Assembly: GCA_022749755.1 (NCBI GenBank)
Contig: CM040453.1
Span: 6,036,102 to 6,100,101 of the forward strand
Source: Azadirachta indica
Lineage: Eukaryota > Streptophyta > Magnoliopsida > Sapindales > Meliaceae
Length of the DNA: 64,000 nucleotides
Direction of reading: 5' to 3'
In this document: positions 44,324 through 55,712 of the stretch, in pieces
How the letters are laid out: each line of letters opens with the position of its first letter
Numbering within the stretch: the first letter of the stretch is position 1
Made by a program: the position numbers and the translations under genes
Notes under the pieces: model-generated
Databases searched by the model: none
What the model saw: only the letters and a program-made list of their open reading frames with translations
Told to the model about the DNA's origin: nothing

Positions 44324-47300
44324 TTAGAGAGTTGATTCACTTTGTTTTTCTGCAAGTTGGCTGTTAACAAATTCCAGCACAGAGAGACGCTGCATGACAA
44401 ACAAAGTGTCAGATCAAGATTTTCAGAATCCAAACTATTCTTATAAAAACAAGTAAGGAATCGCTATCTAACCCGTTGCTCCAAAGCAGCTTCTTCAGGT
44501 TTCAACGTCAAAGATTCCAGCAATTTGATAGCTTCCTGAAATCCATCAGCTGCCACATCCTCACCACCAATACTCCTATCAACATCCGCAACTTTTGCAA
44601 GGGAAACAGCTACATCCAAAATCTGAAATCACAGAAAGTTAGAAGTCAATAATTTCAAAAATAACTGAGACTTAAGCTCATAAGAAAGCAAAATGCATTA
44701 TTTCTTCAAGACTACATAGTACTCCTATTTTCCAACAAAAGTTCTAGTATATCTTCTATGCCAAAGAAATATAACAAAAATAAAATAAGAAATGGCAGTA
44801 ATAAAGATGGATGACCTGGGATGGAACGTTTGAATGATGTTTGATGGCATCCCGACGAACATTCAGAGAACGAACATAGTAAGATCTTGCAGATTGCAGG
44901 TCTCCATCATAATATTTCAGATCTCCAATTTTGTTAAGCGAAACAGAAAGTGTATGCGTTATCTGTGGACCGAGAAATCTCAATTAATTTGGGTCAAATC
45001 ATACATAAAATGCAGTATGAAGCGGCAAAGGCAGTGATGCTACAACCTCCAAGTCATCCATTGGCAATTTCATGAGGAATTCAACACTCTCTTCAAAATA
45101 AGAAACTGCAGAAGCAGAATCTCCCATTGCTCGACTGCACCAAAACACGAGGGGTTAGGCTTTACACAAACAAAGACACCATGTAAAAATATCATATTTT
45201 GGATGAAATTAAGGAAGAAATATTTTTTCAAAAGAGGGTGATAACATGTAACTGGATGTTTAGAAATGAAAGATTCTAATTTCTATGTTCAAGATGACAA
45301 TAGAAGTCCACTTATCAAGCATCATGGTGCACAGCTGTCATCAGACCACCTCTGCAAATCTTCCCCTTTGTTTTTTCAGGTTTATTATGTTTTGAATTAG
45401 ATAACCCACTTAAATTTTCCTTTTTCTCAAAGTTCTTCATATTTTGTTTTTCGTTTAACAAAAATAATGAGAAAAGGAAAAATAAAGAAAAAAAATACTA
45501 CTCCAATCATTATAAAGGACAAAATCTTAAAGGTGGAATTGTTTAATGTCTTCAGCTTATGTTCGAAGAGATTACTTTAAGTGCTACATTGTAAACTAAG
45601 AAAATTGACTGCGATTCAAGACTGGTTTTGGTTTAAAATCAAACCAAACAGATCATTGAAGTTCCTGCCGAACAAAGTAACTTATATCATTCCGCAGATA
45701 ATCAACGGTCATTGTAGTTAAATGGATATATAGATCTACAGACGCTCAAAATTTATAATGGTAAAAAACGGATGCTCAAAATTTATAATGGTAAAAAATG
45801 GATGCTCAAAATTTATGATGGAATAAAATAGGAAATGTTAGGGTCTAAAAATAAACCAAGGGCCTGGTTGAAAACAGCGAATGGTCCTTGCAAAAACTAA
45901 CTGGGCACTGATTTAAATGGTTTGGGATTCTGTGCAATGGGTAAAACTACTGGGTTTGCAGAATATAATTTTAATGGCTTAATAAGGGCTGCGATGAAGC
46001 CTGACCATCAGATAATGATTTCAATGTAATACAAGGTAAAGAAAATGAAATTTGTTGAAGTCTTATAGGGGTATCACCAAGAAAGGTCATAAAGTAGTCT
46101 AGCAGTTGAAGAAAGCAGAAACTTAGAGAAGACTTGTCTTAACAATTCTTGAATTGTTTGAAGAAACCTTGCTCACACATTAATGTATCCACCACAATCT
46201 ATAATCCTTCCTAGCTAGGAAACTCTTCAAGACTCACCGCCACTACATCTAGCAAATCTTTTCCCTTAACCTTGCACTGGGTTGGGGTTGGTATGGATTC
46301 AATCCTTCCACTGTTCATATGAGAGGTCTTTCTTATGCAGTATCAGGCCTTTTCCATGAATTGGTAAATTTTTGAGCTAATAAATAAAAACTACCAAATA
46401 AACTGCTAGCAACATCTAGTTCTTTGTGAACTTTATCTCCATTTCTCCTAAAAGCACTCCTGATGCATATCCCCACATGAATTAATTTCTCATATGCATA
46501 AAATTAGTGCCCATTGAAAATCACAAGCATAATGAAGTAAATGATGCGAAACTAATAAATTGTAATAAAAGTGAGACAATGAGACAGACCAGCAGTCACC
46601 AAGCATACCCAGAACCGCTCCTAGCTGTGAACACAACTCTGACATATTGCCCATTCTTTCTATCTGACTTCGGATATCTTCTGCACAGATACTAAGTCTT
46701 GATTTTGCACTTTCTATATTCTGGGCACGGAATGCCTGCACAATACAACCAAAAATCTAAGCAGATGCAGTTCAGCATGAAAATAACTTCCTACTAATGA
46801 CTCATTACATAGTAGGTTGAATTTTTCCAAAAAAAAGATAAAAAATTGACCTAGACGTAAAAACATTTTAAGATGAATTTCAGAAGGCTCTCAATTTAAG
46901 ATTTAGAGGGCAATATCTCCCAACTTATGGACACACCCACTAGGTGGATTGGAGTGTGAGAACTAGTTGCAATTGACACACTCCAATAAACCGATGCAGC
47001 CCCACTTTACATGCCCACAAACAAATATATATGTAATTTAAATATTTTTAAGAATTTAATAGTTCCGCCTCCAAAGCTTTTTAAATCATCAATTAAGATA
47101 CATTGATAATAATAAAAATTTAAGTCCAAGATCACTATACACACACAAAGAAAGTTTATTCTAACCGAAAGTTTGAAACCGGGGAAACTCTTGCCTATTT
47201 TTACAATAACTTTCTCTAGCTGAAATTATTGGAAACCTCAGGCAGGTTCGTAAAAATTATTATAACTAAAAGACATAATATTAATTACTCACAATAACAA

Positions 47301-48064
47301 GATCCAATTCACTCATGATTAGACATAACAAAGCAATGGCAAAGACACCAAACTCACCCTCATGGCTTGTTGAACCAAAAAAGAACCTCTCTCCATAGAA
47401 ACATCCTCATATATCACTTTTTTACTTTCACCTTCTTCATCTTCCTCTTTGTCAGAAGTAACATGAGACCGCTTGATTCTAGCATGACCTTCAATGAAGT
47501 GGTCAACAACACTCTGAAGATTCGTATCTGCTTCAATCTTCTCAATGTCAGCCCCACACAACGGGCAGTCCTTAAATCGTGAAATGCATGGTCTGATTTC
47601 AATTTAACAAAGTTAATAGAACGTCATCCAATCTCAATGAAAATAAAATTTAAAAAGAAATAAAAAATTCAGGATAAACATTAGAGAGGAAAAATAAATA
47701 AAAGAAAATAAAAAGATGCTTACTTGCAATATACATGAGAACAAGGCACACATTTGCTAGTTGCGAAGAGAAGTGCTTGGCAAATCACACAACTGAGCGG
47801 ACCAATCTTAAATGTTTGAGAATCATATCCAAATGGACACTTTGGGGAAATGGTAGCAGAGTCATTGGAGTCATTCTTTGCCTTGTTGCCATCATTCTCT
47901 GTCTGGGGTTTACTGGAGTTTTCAATAGATTTTCTGGAAGAGGCATCATCAGGACGTGCTTTGGAGAATGGACATTCTGCTGGGAGTTTATTTGAGTTTT
48001 CACCAGGTTTTCTTGGAGAGGCATCATCAGGACGTGCTTTAGCAAATGGACATACTGGTGTCAT
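44324..48064 (-). CDS. NCA1: NCA1-like catalase activity factor (RING finger + TPR)
   Basis: Seven coding exons on the minus strand: 47724-48064, 47358-47592, 46590-46735, 45047-45134, 44816-44962, 44473-44622 and 44324-44389. They sum to 1173 bases (390 residues plus stop), close to the plant NCA1 length. The start is the ATG reading MTPVCPFAKARPDD, 12 bases inside the exon after a leader intron. The N-terminal third carries three CPF motifs, two of them in CPF(A/S)KARPDDAS repeats. A C3HC4-type RING spans the exon 1/2 junction (CVICQ, CVPCSHVYC, CPLCGADI). The C-terminal half is helical and TPR-like (FLVQQAMRAF, AVSYFEESVEFL, SLNKIGDLKYY, VAVSLAKVADVDR). Arabidopsis NCA1 is required for full catalase activity and acts as a chaperone-like partner of catalase; the same role is inferred here. 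Confidence 0.93.
45135..46589 (-). other. Large NCA1 intron
   Basis: A 1455-base intron between the two exons that encode the start of the TPR region. It holds a three-unit 30-bp tandem repeat at 45741-45830. I see no coding or RNA gene in it. Confidence 0.75.
45741..45830. repeat. 30-bp tandem repeat, three units
   Basis: Units start at 45741, 45771 and 45801 with the shared core GCTCAAAATTTATAATGG; the first two differ at two or three positions and the third is more diverged. Confidence 0.93.
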
Positions 48065-48076
48065 CTTAACCAACTC

Positions 48077-48775
48077 CTGAAAACAAACACAATCATACCC
48101 AATTTCTACAAAATATCTATCATTGAAAACAACTTTCTAATAACAATCTCAGTGCCAAAAAAATAAAAGCTTGATATCAAAAGGTGAGTTTATAAAATTT
48201 CTTATTGTAACAGGATATGGCAGTAAAATATTTAATAAACCCGAATCTACTTGGACCAAGATACACATATCAGGTGCATATGTGCAACATAAAACAGTTC
48301 ACAAGAAGCGTAGCTGTAAGCAGAGACCTACATTCAATTCATATATGGTTCAATTTTGTTTTCAATTTGACAGAAAGCATCAAAGCAAACCAATGGCGAA
48401 TTCAAAACATACAAAGGAGTAAATAAGAAGAGTATTTCATTCCACATATTGTCAAATCCATAAAAAATGCTTCCACAAAATAGATTCAGAACCATCAAGG
48501 ACCTTAATGAACAGAAATTTTACAACGAAGAGCTGGGTTTAATTCGCGGACAAACTTTTACGTATTAGAGATGCAAATTCATTGGCCTCAGGTCACATTT
48601 CATGTTTAAATGAATTTGATGATTCAGAACAATTCAATTTCAGCTCATGATATGCAGCAGAGAGTGAGAGCATACCTGGGAATGAAAGCCCTAAAATCAC
48701 AGAAAGGACGCAAACGTCGTCGTGTTAATCTTCTTCGTCTTCTTCTGCTGGATTTCCTGATTGTCTTGGAACATG
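48077..48775 (-). promoter_or_regulatory. NCA1 5' leader: non-coding exon and leader intron
   Basis: A GT/AG intron fits 48077-48675 (donor after CATTCCCAG, acceptor TTTTCAG before GAGTTGG). The untranslated first exon then lies at 48676 to about 48775. It contains TTAGGGCTT and the motif ACACGACGACGTTTGC (48710-48725 as its complement), which also occurs in the LST8 leader. Confidence 0.6.
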
Positions 48776-50392
48776 ACTGACAGGTGGGGCACATACCGAT
48801 ATTTTTTAGTTTTTATCATAATAATACAAAAGTACCCCGTAATCTTTTCAGAATTATAATCTTACCCAAAGTTGAAAGGAATCACCGAATTGAAGAGAGA
48901 GATTTTACACTTGGCCCAAGTGCTTTTTTAATGCAAAATCCATTTTCTTCTGAAAATATATATTTTTTACGGAACAACGATAGTTTAAGAGAATTCGTCT
49001 TTTAATTTATTTTACCATACAAGCAGAATTTTGTAAAATCAGTTTGTTTAACCAAACCTTTTATATATATATATATATAAAATGACGTGGCGTTTCTCAA
49101 CTCTTGAAAATAGAGAGAAGAATGTTAAAAACCTTTAATAATTGAAGTCCATAAAGATTTGTCATCGAACCAATTCTATCCCACACAAATAATTCATGTC
49201 CCCTGTTTAAAGCTCCTTCGAATGTCCATTTAATTCTCACCAACTAAATTCCAAATTATTCAAAGGATAAAAAATAAAAACCAACCTCGTACATCTCTGT
49301 AGAATAGAAGACTTTTTACCACCATCAGAAACACTGAAGAATAAGATTCTAGAATAACACACTCGAGCGTTATAACAGCCATAAAAATTTACCCCGTAAG
49401 TTACAGGTGAGAGAGAGGGCGTAAGAACCTCTGCGCCACATCATCCTTAACCAATATGACGTTGATAAGTAAATCACAATGGAAATCCCAAGCCCTCCCT
49501 TTTAAACTGGGCCAGCTCGCTATTAGTTTTGGAGGCTACATACAACCCACGATAGAATTTAACCATACTGTTTTCACCAGATTTTCTCCACATTCACTTT
49601 CATGGCACTTTGAGGAGATTTGCTGCAGAGGTTTTAAACATTGTTGCTAATCTTACATTATAACTCTTAGATATTCAGCTTTGATTGTCCAGATCTGACT
49701 AGTTCCAATCCCCATCCGAACTCAAGGTCAAGGTCATTCTTGTTTCGTGATTGCAGATTGCTCAGTATACATCTGGAAATGACTTTAACTGCAAAGCAAT
49801 CAGGAAATTGACTATGGGAAAATCCCAAAAAATGGCAAAAGTAATTAAGCCGGGAGAAAACAAAAAGTCTAGGCAGCGCTTACAATAGGAGTTGATTTCA
49901 TTTCCATGCATTTTGGTGATTGCAAGATTTAAAACGTGCAAAACGTATTACATAGGTAGCTTGCAACTAGCTTTATCACTGATTACTGCAATTGTTATTT
50001 CAGCAGAAATTAATAGTAAAAAACAGCTAGCAATTCAATAGAGAAACAGTGGAATGCCCCTTCAATGCAATTCACATGCTGGAATTTCTGTTAAAATTTG
50101 ACACCACCAATGGCATATATACATACAAAAACTATCAACATCAGAATGGCAATGCAGAGATTAAAGGCTGAAATCAAAAAGCAACCTGATATCATAGCCC
50201 ACTCACGCCCACTCACAAATCTTTAAGTACAAATCATAATGGGTTAAAAAATGTCATTGCCCAATCACAATCACCCCGATAACCAAAATCCGAATCAAGG
50301 TTCAAGTTGAATAGAGTTCAATTCACCACAGTGAGGACATCGCACATTTGCTTTGTAGTAGTCTCAAACTAACGTGATGCATGATTCTAGGT
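48776..50392. other. Spacer between NCA1 and LST8
   Basis: Holds the NCA1 promoter on its left and the LST8 3' UTR on its right. A (TA)n tract lies near 49061-49078. I recognise no gene. The base composition is less AT-rich than in the protease array spacers. Confidence 0.55.
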
Positions 50393-53300
50393 TCAAGAGG
50401 CAGAGGGTTCGGCTCCGTCGTGGAGAGCACAACAAATGGTTGCCTTGTGGTGTCCTTGATATACTCTGATGTCTTCACCCGATGACATTGACCAAAGTCT
50501 TGCTGTTGTATCAGAAGAGGCTGCATTTAGTTAAAACCATAGTTTCAGTTTTAGCCAGTACCTCACTGCACAAGATGCAGGCCAAACTTTGCATGAGTTT
50601 CAATGATATAATAATAACAAATCCTCCACTATGTATATGCAAAACACTTGGGAAGCGAAAACAAGTAGAGGAACAAAAAAGATAAAATACAGAAACTAAG
50701 TAATATTAGAACATTAAACTTCAAATCCAACCTAGTTTCTCTTCTTTTTCTATTAACTCAGGTTTACGCAGCAGAACCAATGACTTAATGATGCGATGTC
50801 ATACAGAATACAGCATAGGTCACTTCTAATGACAGCTAAGTGATGAGTATGGATCCAAGAAGCTCGAACACAGATTTCTTGGCTGACTATTACCAGATAG
50901 GTAGTTACTTGTACTACTTCTTTCTCAAGTTGCTTTACAGGAAGAAGCAGTTACTCGAGTTAAATACTTCCTTTACCTGTGATGAGATAGGCACCATCTA
51001 CTGAGAAAACACAATCCCAGACCCATCGCTGATGTCCTGAAAAATATACAAGAAACAAAATTCAGTTTTAGAATTAATTTCATAGAAAAAATCTGGTAAT
51101 TTGAGTAGGTCAATAAAGCCACAAGTGAGCAAAATACCTTCTAAGGTTTTCTCTAATGTGAAACCATCCACATTCCATATCTTTACCGTATGGTCAGAGG
51201 ATGCAGTTGCCAGATACCTAGAAGAATGATATAGGCACTAACTATTAATTATCATCTAGTTACAGCATATTACTAAGTAGGACAAGAAGGTACATGCATA
51301 CATATATATACACGGAAATAGAACCTGTGGGGTTCACAAAACTCAGGAGACAGGAGACATTTGAGGATGTATCCATTATGTGCTTGAAGTTTATGAAGAG
51401 GCTCAAAGTTAGTCATTGTCTACCAGGAATGAAAAAAGTATGATGTCAGGAGTCAAATCTGATGCTACAAGGTAACATTGCATGGTTGATTTGCCAGAAG
51501 AGTCTACCTGCGTCCCTCGCATCAACCGCCAAACATAACATGTTCCATGATTATTAGCAGCAACAACCAGGCTCCCATCCCACATGATTGTTAAAGATCT
51601 TACAGCTGTATCCACCTCTGGCACCTAGGTTAAAACATAAATTACCATAAGAAATTGCCAAAGAAAAACTACCACAATAATTTTCCAAACACAAGTATGT
51701 GTTTTTTGTAAGTGCACAGTGCACACAGGCCCTACTGGATCTGAATATACTCATTACAGTAAACTAAAAAACATAACACTACAAATATAAACACATCAGG
51801 CATGCTCTAAGTTCAAGAGGAAGGATGAGCTTTAAAATTCAATCATTTATTTCTCTGTCCCACGTCCAAATCATAAAAGAGTCACTCTCTGCTTTTGTAT
51901 CCATTTTCATTCACAAGCCTCTGGAATATGCTATATATTTTTTCAAACAAACATGAATTTGCAAAGAGAGAACATAATACCAATTCACAACTGCATGAAT
52001 TTGCTGTCAAATCCCATACACGAATATTCCCATTTTGGTCTCCAGATATAAGCTCAGTCTACAAAAACACAAAGAGACAATTGTGACAAGATGTTAAACA
52101 AGCAACTAAAAGCACACTGAAAATTACAAAGAAAAACAATTAATATCTCAATGAACCTTATTTCACTACACGACAGAAAAATTTATCCAGAATTTGATGA
52201 GAATGGGAAAAAGAGAAAACAATTTTATACATCTCAATGACCCCAGTTTTACCAGCAGACAGAGACTAACATTGATTGGAGATTAAGAACTTGTTAGCCA
52301 ATTTATCCCTAGCTAATCGATATAACTCTTGATCCAAACATCAAACATCCACATTTATTGTACCCTTCAGATAAGATGTGGCTATTCATGAATATGCAAA
52401 GGCATGCCATGCCAGCTAATTCAAATTCACATCTGAACAATCTGTTGCAGTAGACCAATGAAGGAAAAAAGCTAATCCCATAAATATCTGATCTGCACAT
52501 TATCTTAATGTTTACAGAACACAATTTCAAGATTAGAAGCTGATGTCTCAAAAGTCCCACAAAACCACTAACACTGTGAGAAAGCAGTTCAGCGTGCCAA
52601 CTATACAGTAGCACCGATGAATCCTACAATGTATCCAAATTGCTAGAGAATACTCTAAGTCCCGCTAGATTGTAGGCAAGCTACAACAAATAGAAAAGAA
52701 GAAAAAAAATGTAAACTAAACAGAGAAAATTCGGTCCTACATCAAGAATTTACATCTCCATGAAAATATAGTATTCAACCTGATTTGGGTGTAACACAAC
52801 AGTGTTAACAGCAGCACGACTTTCATACTCCATTTGACAAACTGGAGCCCTGCATTTGACTTAACATAAGAATAAATCCAAAAAATTTTCGAAAAAATGG
52901 GCACAGAAATAAATATTTAACTAACAACAAACTTATCACCTAACTTTGGGTTAGGGTTCATAAGTTTACCTTAAATCCCAAATCTTTACTGTACCATCTT
53001 CAGAGCCTGAATACATCCAATTTCCATCACATTGAAAGCCCACTGCCATAACATTATTTGTATGCTGATCATAGCTCATCACCTGTTTTCAATTATAAAA
53101 AGGTTCACATCAGCCAATAAAATAAGTAACAAATAGCATATATATTTTCAAAAACAAAAATATATAGAAAGATTGAAAGAGAATACGCACAGGTTGCGGG
53201 CTGTTTGAGTTAACGTCAAATAACCGAATGTGTGGATTACCCGCTGCAGCCAGATAGTGTTTATTTGGAGTTATCTCTAGACGATTAACTTGCTGTACAA

Positions 53301-53718
53301 ATTATATTAAAAATCAAAACCCACAAGAACCCACCAAAAGAGAGAGACAAAGGGTAAAAGCTCTTGTTACATAATCTGCAAACATTATCACATCTGTGTA
53401 TGGAGCATTAGCACACTATATAACCAACATCTAAATACTTCTTTCATAGCCACAATATCAATAACATAAACTAACAAATGTAGTTGGTTCTAACTTCTCT
53501 ACAAGATAGTGATAAGTTCACAGTACAACTCACATCCAAACAAAGATTCAATTTGAAAATAGTGAAAATATATTAAAACAACAAAAGACTCATGGAGTCA
53601 ATAGACGAACTGAATCTGGGTATTGAATAGTACGGTAGCAGCGACCGCTTTTTGCCTCCCAAAATTTGATTGTATGATCATAACTAGCTGTTGCAAGTAT
53701 TACTGACGGTTGTGTCAT
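50393..53718 (-). CDS. LST8: LST8, WD40 subunit of the TOR kinase complex
   Basis: Ten coding exons on the minus strand: 53611-53718, 53191-53292, 52970-53082, 52780-52849, 51981-52058, 51508-51624, 51325-51419, 51138-51217, 50977-51036 and 50393-50520. They total 951 bases (316 residues plus stop), the usual LST8 size. The protein starts [20 protein letters not shown] and is a string of WD40 blades, with readable blade ends [40 protein letters not shown] and TTARLWSM. It ends [15 protein letters not shown]8 binds the kinase domain of TOR and stabilises TOR complex 1, which links nutrient status to growth. A leader intron separates the start exon from a non-coding exon at about 54611. Confidence 0.95.
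52059..52779 (-). other. LST8 intron, 721 bases
   Basis: Longest internal intron of LST8, between blades three and four. No coding signal or repeat was seen. Confidence 0.75.
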
Positions 53719-53732
53719 CTTAATCTTCTCCT

Positions 53733-54690
53733 AATCAACATTATTCACAACTTAAATCACTAAATATAAATTAAAAACAATAATATGAAAAAAAAACCAA
53801 GGAAGTAGAAATCAAGTTATCAAAAATACCAGTGATAGAATTATTATATGCAGCAAAGATCAGAAAAGGTATTTTGTTTTACATTTAGAGCGAAGTGAAA
53901 CTCTTCAGCCTGCATGAAAATAAAAAATTGGAAAAGAAATTAAAATTTGATAAACAAAGAGGTTAATTAAGAGTTTATTACCATAAATTATGAGATTAGT
54001 GGAAACTAAGGAATCAAGATTAAGAGTTTTGACAGGTTTTTGATTCATCAGTTACATGCAGACTTATACAGACTTCCAAGCAGTAGCCGCCAAGGAAAGG
54101 AAAGTTTTTTGTTCATGTAATCTTTAAATATGCCTGCCTTTAGCAGTCTAAATTTTAATCTTTCAGAGGATGATAATTGTCCATCCAAGCGAATAAACTG
54201 CCAGCAATATCAAGAACAGTGCAGTCCTCAAAGGTAAAATGGAAATTTTTTTGCATCAAGATCATGCAAAAAAAAAAAAAAACCTGCTTTACAAATCAAA
54301 GGTCATTAATCCTTGAATGATGCTACTGTTTTTGCAGTCCATTTTTATTCGAATGTAAGAGTGATTAACCTACTCTAAACCTATTATTGTAGTCCAACAG
54401 ACTTGTATCAATGAAGGAAAGAAAAAAATTTAAACTTTATTTTTAGATTAACCCGAAGTTGGTGATCAATAAAATTTTCCCAGAAAGCTCACCAATATTA
54501 GTTCAAATCTCACCGCCAACATGCTTAAGAGAATATATAACGATTCAAAACGAGTCAATCAAAGCAAATGGTCTGCAGTGGAAAGTGAGACTGAGATGAG
54601 AAGTGGAAACCTGGGAAGAATAGAAGCCCTAAATCAAAGGCAAACGTCGTCGTGTCATCGCAATCGTCTACTCCTGCCGAATGTCTCTGG
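53733..54690 (-). promoter_or_regulatory. LST8 5' leader: intron and non-coding exon
   Basis: A GT/AG intron fits from a donor at 54611 (after CTATTCTTCCCAG) to an acceptor just upstream of GAGAAGATTAAGATG. The non-coding exon from 54611 to about 54690 contains AGGGCTTC and ACACGACGACGTTTGC (complement at 54640-54655), identical to the NCA1 leader motif. Confidence 0.55.
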
Positions 54691-55712
54691 AAGTTTTATC
54701 AAAATTCTAATTGCACCCATACAACCCAATTAGAATTTAGAAACATTAATTTACAACTTTTGCTCTCTGCCGGTTTTACCCCATTTTTCGCTTATTAAAA
54801 TATTAATTTATTTTTAGCTTTTAATTGTTCAATTTACAAATAAAAGGAGATAAAAATATATTTTCTTAAAAAAATTATAAATATAGAGCATGGTTAATTT
54901 CATTCCTTACCCACTATTTTTTAACAAACATAATAATACACCCTAATTTCTGTAAGTCTACAATCTACCCCAATATCAATCTCATTGATCCTCGAAGTCA
55001 ATCTAACTTATTTAAGGATAAAATGATAAGTTTACAATATCGAAAATAAAATATAAGCTTGTTTTAGAATAAACATAAACACAGACGTTAAATCCCACTC
55101 GATTTTAAATTGTATTAGAAAAAATCGATTTTAGATTAACAAAAATATTTAGAAAATATTAGAATTTTTTAACAAATCAAATTCTAAGCTTAGAAATAAA
55201 AAGTAAAAAAAAAAAACACATTCATATATATATTTTTTGTTATTTTAAAAACCCTAAGCTGCAGCACTTACCTTGACAGACTTCGACGAACGCCGCCGGT
55301 GGTAAATAACATGAACTTTGATTTTTTTAAAACGTTTAAGTTATTTTTATTTTGTAAAAAATTGTTTTAGGAATTTTGAGATTATATGATTGCTGTAATG
55401 TATGGTAAACCTACTACTAGACAACAAATTGATGATCATAATTTTTTATATATATTTGTTAGTAATGTAGTCGGTTGTAGCATTATTTTATTATCTATCC
55501 TGTTGTTTTTGTTCGTAGTTATTGGCCAGATTGAGTAGCAATTTGAAAGTAAGTTTCAATAATAAAATTTAACCTCATTCTTAATAAGATCTTGAATTTT
55601 CTCAGATTGTATGGTTCAAGCCTAAAACTTATCTGTTGATCATCTAGTAGTGGATTGACTAATTATTACATTTTGTTCTCTTCTTTTATTTCAAGGCTTA
55701 TATTCAATTCTG
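54691..55712. promoter_or_regulatory. Divergent LST8 / RPC4 intergenic region
   Basis: Head-to-head spacing: the LST8 leader begins near 54690 and the RPC4 start codon is at 55713. The RPC4 leader probably begins in the less AT-rich stretch near 55255-55310 (AAACCCTAAGCTGCAGC, CGACGAACGCCGCCGG) and is spliced, with the acceptor TTTCAAG just before 55696. The AAACCCTA at 55247-55254 is a telo-box, common in plant translation and transcription machinery genes. Confidence 0.45.

Noticed and set aside
47735..48080. Several open frames opposite and overlapping the first NCA1 exon
   Set aside because: They are shadows of the NCA1 coding exon in other frames; only the minus-strand frame has RING and CPF motifs and splices in phase to the next exon.
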